This document shows, piece after piece, positions 1-6,749 of a DNA stretch of 10,918 bases. Position 1 is the first letter of the stretch, and every line of letters starts with the position of its first letter. This DNA comes from an uncultured Eubacteriales bacterium (lineage in GTDB: Bacteria; Bacillota; Clostridia; Oscillospirales; Acutalibacteraceae), in NCBI GenBank assembly GCA_900319615.1, contig ONPE01000029.1, forward strand, positions 1-10,918, written 5' to 3'. Under the pieces are notes generated by a model, which had not been told where the DNA came from, ran no database searches, and saw only the letters and a program-made list of their open reading frames with translations. The translations under genes were made by a program, and so were the position numbers.

Positions 1-3000
1 GAAGACGGCGAGTACTATATCTACGGCAGCAACGAGTCTTCATGGACAAGCGCCAAGCTGATGATCCTCGGTATCACAACATACTACAGCGCGACCTTCA
101 CCGTCGCGGGTAACGATGACGGCGAGATCTATCTCAACGGCGAGCTTGCACAGAACTGCAGGCTCTACCCCGACAAGGAGTACACCGTTACCGCTAAAGA
201 GATCGAAGGCTACACATATGTCATGGAGGGCGCCGAGGACGGCGTTGCGTTCTCTCCCTCAGGCACCGTCAACGTCACCGTAACATATCTCAACAACGCG
301 TTCGCGACCTTCAGCCTTAACGTCGGCGAAGGCGGTACAGCGGAGGTTCAGGTCGACGGAGTCAAGGCAAACGGCAGGGTCGACGACGGTGAAAGCTTCA
401 CGGTCGAAGCGACCCCCAACACCGACCGCGGCTATGAGCTCGACAGCATCGTCGTCACCAAGGATGAAGAAGTCGTAGAGGCTGTCGAGGGCGTATACGG
501 CCCCGTTGCCGACGGCGAAAGCTATGAGATCACCGTCACCTTCAACTATAATCCAGCTAAAGTCTATCTTGACGTCGACGCTTCAAGCGGCAGAGTCAGC
601 CGTTCTGAGCTCGCCGATTTCTTGGGCAGCTACAGCAACTACGGTATTGCGCCTGCCTCCGATCCCGACGACATCACTCAGGTGAGGAACAACTACAGCG
701 TAGAAGCAGGCGAGTACTATATCTACGGCAGCAAGGAGTCCTCATGGGCTGACGCAAAGCTGATGATCCTCGCGGTCAGGACATACTACAAGGGCAGCTT
801 TACCGTCACCGGTAACGAAGAGGGCGAGCTCTACCTCAACGGCGAGGCTGTTGAGGGCACCGTCAAGCTCTATACCGACGAGACCTACACCGTTACCGCG
901 AAAGAGGTCGAAGAGTACATCTACACGGTTTACGGCGTCGAGGAGGGCGTAGAATTCACCCCCTCACAGGCTATCGACGTGACCGCTGTTTATATCAGAG
1001 ACGCCTACGCTACCATTGATCTTACCGCCGGTGAGGGCGGCACAGTCGCGATCACCTCCGACGGCGAGACCGTATATGATAAGCTCGAAGAGGGCAAGTC
1101 GTTTGAGATCACCGCGAAAGCCGACTCCAAAAACAATTACATCCTCGAGAGCCTGACCGTAACCAAGGACGGCGTAGAGGTCGAGCCCGTCGACGGCGTA
1201 TACGGCCCCGTAGCTAAAGGCGAGGTATATGAGATCAACGTCGTTTTCACAAAGGTAGAGCTCATTATAGATAACTGCGAGGTCAACTACATAGATATCA
1301 AAAAAGGCAACTTTACCGCTGTCTTACAGAGCATAATCGACCAGATCAACCTGACGCCCGAGAGCCTGAAAGACATGGCTGAGTTCGATGTGAAATATGC
1401 CGCTTACAATCTGCTGGGCGTCGAGATATACGAGCCGATCAACTACAGCGGCTTGTTGGCTCATGACTTCGGCACATCGTCCCTCAGCGGCGAGCTTGCC
1501 ATAGACAATACCGAGAAGCTCAGGATAACCTGCGAGATACCCGGGCTCGGCATCAAGCTGCAGGTGAATACCACGGCTACGGTCAAGGATCTTCGCAAGC
1601 CCACCAGAGTCGAGGGCGGCGAGCTCACCATCACCTACGGCGACGATCTCAGGGCTGCCGCAGCGGAGGTCATCACCGTGTACAACGAGGATGACGAGGT
1701 CGTCGAATTCACCGCCGAAGATCTCAAGGTAGATCCGGAGACACCGAACGCCACCTTCCTTTCAAGAGCCGAGGTCACCGTGACCTACGGCGGCTCCGAT
1801 GATTACGCTTCATCCTCGGGCACTGTCAGCGTGTATGTAAGAAGAGCGAGGAGCAGCCTCGACGCCGAGAGCGAGATGATCACCTACGGCGAGACTCCCG
1901 AGGCTAAGGTCGTGACCGATCCCGAAAACCTCGACTTCATCCGCGTTATCGCCGGTATAGATGAAGAGACACAGGGCTATGTCAGCATAGATATCCCCGA
2001 GAGCGTCAAGAAGAAGATGCGCATAACCGTAGCAGGCGTCGTGCTGTTCGATATATATGATTATATGTGCGAGAGGATCGGCGACGGTACCACCATCAGC
2101 GAGCTCAGAGATATCATATCCTCTATCTTCGAGAGAGTAAACGGCAACGAGCTCATCCGTAACGCCCTGATAGCCGCGGGCTATGATATGGACACACTCG
2201 AGGCGATCATGAACTTCGTCGACAGCCTCCCCGAGATCAATACCAATCTCAAGATCCGTCTGGGTCAGGCGCCCAAAAACGCCGGCGTTTATATGCTGTT
2301 TGCCGTATCTACCGACCTCAACTACAGGCTGGCGACCGATATCGCTTTCATCGTCATCCGTCCTAAGGGCAGCTCCGACGAGGAGGCGGTGAGCCTCCGC
2401 TTCAAGACCGAGACTGAGGACAGAAACGTCGTCATCCCCTACGACGAGGCTCAGAGCTTTGTCTTCGGCGGCGACGTCTACGTGAACGACAAGCCTGCAG
2501 AGACTTCTCAGATGCATACGCTCTACGCCGGCATCACTCTCGACGGCGACGTAGTCATCGAAAAAGAGCCGATCACAGAGCCCGGTTACTACGTCGAGAC
2601 GGTCTATCTGTACGGCGGCAATTATATGGCTCTGCCGATTGTCAGACGCTACACCGTATCTGTGCTGCATATGGATGATATGAGCGTAGAGTATGACGGC
2701 GCCGCTCACTATATCACAGCTGCAGCCATGGAGGGCGTAGACCTCGCCGAGGTCACCTATCATTATTCCGACAGCGACGGTAACAGCTGCGACGCTCCTG
2801 TAGACGCAGGCGTTTACACGGTCAGCGCAGAGTACAAGGGCGTTGATTATGCATTGTCTTCATCAGCCACGGCTACGCTGACCATCCTGCCGCAAAAGCT
2901 GATCGTCACCATAGATGACCAAGCCAAGGAGACCGGCGATGACGACCCCGATTTCACTTTCACCGTTACCTTCGCCGACGGCGAACCGGCGGACGCAGAG

Positions 3001-3366
3001 GCTCTCGGCATCGTCATAGCCCGTGAAGAGGGCGATACAGCCGGCGCCTACAAGATCTATGTATCCGAGATAGCGGACTCCAACTACGCTGTTGACGAAG
3101 CGCAGTCGAAGGAGGGCGTGCTCACCGTTACCGACCCCTTGTACTATATGCGCGGCGACGTCGACGGTGACGACGAAGTCAGCATAGCCGACACTACCCT
3201 TATCGTTCGCACTATCGTCGAATTACCCGTGCCTGACGGTCTGGATATTACAGCTGCCGATGTTGACGGCGACGAAGACGTCAGTATCGCCGACGCGACA
3301 TTTATCCAACGTTATCTCGCTGAGCTTGGTAACCCGTACAATGTCGGCGAGCTTATAAAGATCTGA
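1..3366 (+). CDS. Dockerin-bearing surface protein with InlB-type and MBG-type beta repeats (5' end cut off)
   Basis: The frame is open from base 1 and ends at TGA 3364-3366 (1121 residues visible). The first ATG, at base 61, lies inside a repeat and is not the start; the signal peptide must lie upstream. Order seen: two copies of a roughly 180-residue repeat (bases 7-546 and 709-1251), each ending in a Gly-rich 'GEGGT' strand segment like the divergent InlB B-repeat (Flg_new_2) family; a mixed region at 1261-1605; Ig/MBG-like strands ('ITYGD', 'VTYGGSDDYASSSGTV') at 1612-1845; another 'ITYGETPEA' MBG-like unit from about 1870, interrupted by a helical stretch before 'APKNAGVYMLF'; a clear MBG-like domain at 2671-2890 ('VEYDGAAHYITA', 'DAGVYTVSAEYKGVDYAL'); a second at 2896-3138; and a dockerin at 3145-3345. 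No catalytic motif was found. It is probably an extracellular adhesin or structural partner docked to a scaffoldin. The family of the repeats is inferred by eye; the dockerin is secure. Confidence 0.88.
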   Translation, partial: EDGEYYIYGSNESSWTSAKLMILGITTYYSATFTVAGNDDGEIYLNGELAQNCRLYPDKEYTVTAKEIEGYTYVMEGAEDGVAFSPSGTVNVTVTYLNNAFATFSLNVGEGGTAEVQVDGVKANGRVDDGESFTVEATPNTDRGYELDSIVVTKDEEVVEAVEGVYGPVADGESYEITVTFNYNPAKVYLDVDASSGRVSRSELADFLGSYSNYGIAPASDPDDITQVRNNYSVEAGEYYIYGSKESSWADAKLMILAVRTYYKGSFTVTGNEEGELYLNGEAVEGTVKLYTDETYTVTAKEVEEYIYTVYGVEEGVEFTPSQAIDVTAVYIRDAYATIDLTAGEGGTVAITSDGETVYDKLEEGKSFEITAKADSKNNYILESLTVTKDGVEVEPVDGVYGPVAKGEVYEINVVFTKVELIIDNCEVNYIDIKKGNFTAVLQSIIDQINLTPESLKDMAEFDVKYAAYNLLGVEIYEPINYSGLLAHDFGTSSLSGELAIDNTEKLRITCEIPGLGIKLQVNTTATVKDLRKPTRVEGGELTITYGDDLRAAAAEVITVYNEDDEVVEFTAEDLKVDPETPNATFLSRAEVTVTYGGSDDYASSSGTVSVYVRRARSSLDAESEMITYGETPEAKVVTDPENLDFIRVIAGIDEETQGYVSIDIPESVKKKMRITVAGVVLFDIYDYMCERIGDGTTISELRDIISSIFERVNGNELIRNALIAAGYDMDTLEAIMNFVDSLPEINTNLKIRLGQAPKNAGVYMLFAVSTDLNYRLATDIAFIVIRPKGSSDEEAVSLRFKTETEDRNVVIPYDEAQSFVFGGDVYVNDKPAETSQMHTLYAGITLDGDVVIEKEPITEPGYYVETVYLYGGNYMALPIVRRYTVSVLHMDDMSVEYDGAAHYITAAAMEGVDLAEVTYHYSDSDGNSCDAPVDAGVYTVSAEYKGVDYALSSSATATLTILPQKLIVTIDDQAKETGDDDPDFTFTVTFADGEPADAEALGIVIAREEGDTAGAYKIYVSEIADSNYAVDEAQSKEGVLTVTDPLYYMRGDVDGDDEVSIADTTLIVRTIVELPVPDGLDITAADVDGDEDVSIADATFIQRYLAELGNPYNVGELIKI
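7..1251 (+). repeat. Tandem in-frame coding repeat, period 702 bp (234 codons)
   Basis: The stretch starting at base 7 recurs from base 709; the first 26 bases are identical. Both copies encode 'GEYYIYGS-ESSW--AKLMIL', then 'TYY', 'FTV-GN--GE-YLNGE', 'YTVTAKE', and finish with 'VDGVYGPVA-GE-YEI'-like strands. The homologous parts are 7-546 and 709-1251; one codon has been gained or lost by the end (offset 705 rather than 702). Bases 547-708 encode the connecting 'VYLDVDASSGRVSRSELADF' segment. Because unit 1 is already in mid-repeat at the window edge, more copies may lie upstream. Third-position and conservative replacements separate the copies, so the duplication is not recent. Confidence 0.85.
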
Positions 3367-3463
3367 TACTAACATTCATAAAACCATATCAGCAGTTTTA
3401 TCGGAAAATAGGTTTGAGTTGTCGTTGAACAACACCGGTCAAAATAAATAATCCCTTTCCAGT

Positions 3464-3495
3464 AAAAAAAGCGTCGCAGACTCTGCGACGCTTTT
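3464..3495. terminator. Bidirectional intrinsic terminator between convergent genes
   Basis: A perfect inverted repeat, GCGTCGCAG-ACT-CTGCGACGC (3471-3491), is extended by flanking A and T runs (3467-3470 and 3492-3495). Read on the minus strand the stem is followed by seven T (complement of 3464-3470), a strong terminator for the GH3 gene ending at 3514. Read on the plus strand it is followed by TTTTCTG, adequate for the gene ending at 3366. No other strong hairpin lies in 3367-3513, so the two genes probably share it. Confidence 0.9.
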
Positions 3496-3513
3496 CTGTG
3501 TATAGTGGTTTTA

Positions 3514-6486
3514 TCAATACCAGTTGAAGATGTAATAATTTCCGCCGTGGCTTGTGATGTAGTAGTTTATCATCGACGCGTATCTTGCGGCGCTGATCTC
3601 GGTATCGTTATACTCGAACTCGTATTTGTAGAAGGTCGTCCATCCGCCTTCACCGTCGGGAGAGTATTGAACGATCTCCGCGATCTGCCCGTCCTTCTTT
3701 ATGACTTCATATTTTGCATTGGGCTGGAAGCCGAAGGATGCAGTATCAGCAGTAAGGAGGGAGGCGATACCGTCGGAGTCGTAGTCGGCTGTATATACGC
3801 CGTTGAAGCGTATCCACTTTTTCTCTTGATTTTCGCCCCAATACGCGTACATACCGGTGTTTGTCGTTCTTTTAAGCAAGCCGTTCTCTGTTGTGATCGT
3901 GATCGAGTCGATCTCTTCCATATGTACATCGGGGTTAGCTTCATTTCCCTCTCGGAACACATCGTGCAGCACCATCGTAAAGTAGTCGTCGCCGTGTCCG
4001 TACTGGTACATCAGCTTACTGTAGCTTCCCGTGTTGATGGTTTCATCCTTGACATTATACACTCTTCCGTTCGAGTATTCGACCGTAGTTTTCAGATTTT
4101 GAGCTTCGTTGATCTCGGTGCGGGTCAGCGGGATATCACCGTCAAAGGTATAGGTGATGTTTGTTTGGATATGCTCCGCGCCGTCGTAGGACTCAAGCAG
4201 ATCAAACAGAACGGGATAGCTGTTCTCGTATTTGATGGTCGTGGTGTCAGAGAGCTCCCATTCGCCGGTCTCGAAATCCTTTTGATATTTCCTGACGCTG
4301 CTGAGCAGCTTGTGCTCGATATCGGAGGGTTGATCAGGTTCGTCGTCGATCTCTTCGCCGATGCCCTCGGGCGCAGGCAGCTGTATCAGCCATCTTTTGA
4401 GCCATGACGCGTCTATGATCGTTACCTTGCCGTCGCCGTCGACGTCGGCTGTTTTCAGCGCTGTATCGTTCAGCGCGATCATTTCGGCGGCGTATCTTTG
4501 TATCCGGGTCGCGTCGGTGATATCCACCTTGCCGTCGAGGTTCGCGTCGCCGAGGATCGCCGTATCCGAGATAGGGGCGTCCTGATAAGTCAGCCCGAAG
4601 CCTCTCTCATACTTGACCGTATCGGTGAAGTTGTATTCACCGTCGAGAGCGGGGATGTTGATCGGCAGCTTTCCTGTAGGAGCGTCTTCCTCGCTGAACA
4701 TCATATACAGCGCGACAGGCATATTCGGGCCGTACTGGTTCATCTCCTTGACCTTATCGCCGGGATCGACAGGCATTGAACACGGGAGGTAGGCGATCAT
4801 GATCGCGTCTGCTTTCTCAAATCGCGCGGCGTCATAGGGCAGGCTGACCGACATCACGATGAACTTGCCGCCTTTTGCGTGAACGGTATCTGCGATAGTA
4901 TCCGCCGCCTTCGCGACGTCGTTTTTGAGGTACGAGGCGCCGTAGATCTCGGACATAAAGACGACATTGTCCGCGCCGTCGATCTTCGGCAGGACGTCGT
5001 CGAGCGTTTTCTTGTAATAGGAGTATGCGGTGACGTTTGCTCCTTCGGGGAGCTTTCCGTCCTGCGTCAGCTTCCTGACCGCGTAATCCATCGGGATGGT
5101 CTCGTCGTCATACGGAACCAGCACAACGGTTTTTTGATCCTCTTTGGTAAGAGGTAACGTATCGTTTTCGTTTTTGACGAGGGTGATAGCCTTTTTTGTG
5201 ATATCCCACTCTTTATCGTGATTCTCCTTGGTGCCGACGGTATCTATCGCGTTCTGTACAAGAGCTTCGATGTCCGGAGATCCGTAGGCGTCGAACAGAT
5301 TGTTCTTCTCTTTGAGCTCAAGTATCCTGAGAACGGCGGCGTCGATCTTCTCCATAGAGATCTGACCGCTTTCAGCCATCTGCGCCAGCTTAGTGATATA
5401 AGCGTCCATCTCGGCGAATTCAGCGTGCGACTGGGGGACAAAGGGCATGAGCAGGATATCTACGCCCGCTTCGATCGCCAGCTTAGCCGCGTCGTACTTG
5501 TCAAAATGCTTCGCGATCGCGTCCATCTGCATCGCGTCGGTGACGACTACGCCGTCAAAGCCCATATCGCCGCGCAGGATGTCCGTGATGATGGTCTTGC
5601 TGAGGGTAGCGGGCAGGTTGACGGTCTCGTTCGTCTGCTTTGAGACATAGGTGCCCGTTTCGATCTGCGGATAAACGATATGCGCGGTCATTATCATCTG
5701 AGAGCCCGCTTCGATACAAGCTTGGAACGGTATCAGCTCGTTCTGCTTCAATTCATCATAGCTCTTGTTGATGCAGGGAAGACCGGTATGGCTGTCGGTG
5801 TCGGTATCGCCGTGACCGGGAAAATGCTTGAGCGTTGAGATCACGCCCGTATCGTTGAGCGCTTCGACAAACGCGCTGCCGTGAGCTGCGACCGTCTGCG
5901 GATCGTCAGAGAAGGAGCGCACACCGATCACGGGATTGGCGGGATCGCTGTTGACGTCCACATCGGGAGCAAAATCCGTGTTGACGCCGACCGCGTTCAG
6001 CTCGCCGGCGATCATCGTCGCGATCTCTTTTGTAACAGCGGTATCGTTGATAGCGCCGAGCGCCATATTGCCGGGCGTCATGGTGCCCTGACCCAGGCGG
6101 GTTACGGTGCCGCCCTCCTGATCTATCGAGATCAAAAGCTGCGGACGGTCGCCGCCTGCGGCGTTTGCCTTTTGCAGCGCGTCGACAAAACGCGTCGAGC
6201 CCTCGTTGGTCGGGGTGTTCTGCGCGAACACGGTCACTCCGGCAAAGCTGTGCTTCTTTAGCGTTTCGACGATGTCGTCGGTGATCTCGGTCACGTTCGT
6301 TCTTTTTCCTTCTTCATCCGTTTTCCAGCGGAAAGCAGGCATGATCATCATGCTGATCTTATCCTCTGTCGACATCGAAGCAAGATATTGCTCAGCTCTG
6401 CTATCGGCAGCGGAAACCGGCATGACCGTCGCTGACAGGATCGTAATAAGTAATACGAGCGTCAGCGAGAGGATTCTCTTTTTCAT
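3514..6486 (-). CDS. Secreted GH3 beta-N-acetylhexosaminidase (NagZ-type) with internal dockerin and extra C-terminal module
   Basis: 990 residues. The start is fixed by a GGAGGTG five bases upstream. Residues 1-26 are a signal peptide (MKKR, hydrophobic core, cleavage near VSA/AD). Residues 30-395 are the GH3 barrel: IDQEGG 121-126, NPVIGVRSF 184-192, KHFPGHGDTDTDSH 220-233 with the NagZ-type Asp231-x-His233 acid/base dyad, and TDAMQMDAI with probable nucleophile Asp317. Residues about 424-632 form the GH3 C-terminal alpha/beta domain ending in YERGFGLTY. In this family such enzymes remove terminal beta-linked GlcNAc from muropeptides, chitin fragments or glycans; some GH3 members with a His acid/base act as phosphorylases. 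A dockerin follows at 643-705 (loops Asp647-Asp658 and Asp681-Asp692), then a short acidic linker and a Tyr-rich beta module at about 725-990 that I cannot name. Activity is well supported; the natural substrate is not shown. Usual two-domain GH3 NagZ proteins of Gram-positives are about 640 residues, so the extra length is the dockerin and tail. Confidence 0.93.
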   Translation of the reverse strand: MKKRILSLTLVLLITILSATVMPVSAADSRAEQYLASMSTEDKISMMIMPAFRWKTDEEGKRTNVTEITDDIVETLKKHSFAGVTVFAQNTPTNEGSTRFVDALQKANAAGGDRPQLLISIDQEGGTVTRLGQGTMTPGNMALGAINDTAVTKEIATMIAGELNAVGVNTDFAPDVDVNSDPANPVIGVRSFSDDPQTVAAHGSAFVEALNDTGVISTLKHFPGHGDTDTDSHTGLPCINKSYDELKQNELIPFQACIEAGSQMIMTAHIVYPQIETGTYVSKQTNETVNLPATLSKTIITDILRGDMGFDGVVVTDAMQMDAIAKHFDKYDAAKLAIEAGVDILLMPFVPQSHAEFAEMDAYITKLAQMAESGQISMEKIDAAVLRILELKEKNNLFDAYGSPDIEALVQNAIDTVGTKENHDKEWDITKKAITLVKNENDTLPLTKEDQKTVVLVPYDDETIPMDYAVRKLTQDGKLPEGANVTAYSYYKKTLDDVLPKIDGADNVVFMSEIYGASYLKNDVAKAADTIADTVHAKGGKFIVMSVSLPYDAARFEKADAIMIAYLPCSMPVDPGDKVKEMNQYGPNMPVALYMMFSEEDAPTGKLPINIPALDGEYNFTDTVKYERGFGLTYQDAPISDTAILGDANLDGKVDITDATRIQRYAAEMIALNDTALKTADVDGDGKVTIIDASWLKRWLIQLPAPEGIGEEIDDEPDQPSDIEHKLLSSVRKYQKDFETGEWELSDTTTIKYENSYPVLFDLLESYDGAEHIQTNITYTFDGDIPLTRTEINEAQNLKTTVEYSNGRVYNVKDETINTGSYSKLMYQYGHGDDYFTMVLHDVFREGNEANPDVHMEEIDSITITTENGLLKRTTNTGMYAYWGENQEKKWIRFNGVYTADYDSDGIASLLTADTASFGFQPNAKYEVIKKDGQIAEIVQYSPDGEGGWTTFYKYEFEYNDTEISAARYASMINYYITSHGGNYYIFNWY

Positions 6487-6491
6487 AATTG

Positions 6492-6498
6492 CACCTCC
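6492..6498 (-). promoter_or_regulatory. Ribosome binding site of the GH3 gene
   Basis: GGAGGTG on the minus strand, five bases before the ATG at 6484-6486. It is a near-perfect anti-16S match and sets the start codon directly ahead of the signal peptide. Confidence 0.88.
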
Positions 6499-6527
6499 GT
6501 GTTTTTGCAGTGATTGCGGATAAAAAT

Positions 6528-6556
6528 ATCATATCATATTTTTTCAAAAAATCCAA
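6528..6556 (-). promoter_or_regulatory. Candidate sigma-A promoter of the GH3 gene
   Basis: On the minus strand, TTGGAT (6551-6556) and TATGAT (6528-6533) are separated by exactly 17 bases, in an AT-rich block 42-70 bases upstream of the start codon. The -10 box matches five of six consensus positions; the -35 box matches only three. A second, overlapping TATGAT (6533-6538) is badly spaced. An individual promoter is needed because a terminator closes the upstream gene. Judged by eye only. Confidence 0.45.
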
Positions 6557-6671
6557 CATAAAAAGCATAAGAAAATGAATTCTCTATCCTGTTTGGCGCC
6601 GCTCATATCGTAGCAAAGACAGACGGCAAACCCGGGCATATGCTTTTTGGTAGGATTTCGAAAATCCAACA
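6548..6671. repeat. Short direct repeat pair, the second copy overlapping a small inverted repeat
   Basis: AAAATCCAACA occurs at 6548-6558, overlapping the proposed -35 box, and again at 6661-6671, 113 bases away. The second copy is the right arm of a small palindrome, GGATTT-CGA-AAATCC (6653-6667). They could be operator sites or chance in AT-rich sequence. Apart from these, the promoter and the terminator, I see nothing in the 6487-6749 gap. Confidence 0.25.
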
Positions 6672-6672
6672 G

Positions 6673-6716
6673 AAACAAAAATGCGACTCCCCGACAGAAC
6701 CGGCTGTCAGGGAGTC
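6673..6716 (-). terminator. Intrinsic terminator of the large minus-strand gene
   Basis: The inverted repeat GACTCCC-C-GACAG (6685-6697) pairs with CTGTC-A-GGGAGTC (6704-6716) with one C/A mismatch and the loop AACCGG. On the minus strand it is followed within three bases by TTTTTGTTT. It lies 34 bases past the stop codon at 6750-6752 and separates this gene from the GH3 gene downstream. Confidence 0.82.
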
Positions 6717-6749
6717 TGTACTATTCAATAATATTCAATAAATTGCCTG

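Noticed and set aside
61..63. ATG at base 61 as the start of the first gene
   Set aside because: The frame is open to base 1, the residues before it match the second repeat unit (GEYYIYGS-ESSW), and there is no RBS or signal peptide.
7..1251. CRISPR or mobile-element explanation for the repeats at the start
   Set aside because: The repeat is long, in frame, diverged mainly in a protein-compatible way and translated throughout; no spacers, transposase or terminal inverted repeats.
1810..2763. 317-codon open frame on the minus strand inside gene 1
   Set aside because: It lies fully antisense to a gene with clear domains, has no RBS or recognisable domain, and fits the shadow frame of a GC-biased coding sequence.
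3505..4407. 300-codon plus-strand open frame opposite the GH3 tail
   Set aside because: It overlaps the whole C-terminal module of the GH3 gene and runs across its dockerin; no RBS and no family resemblance.
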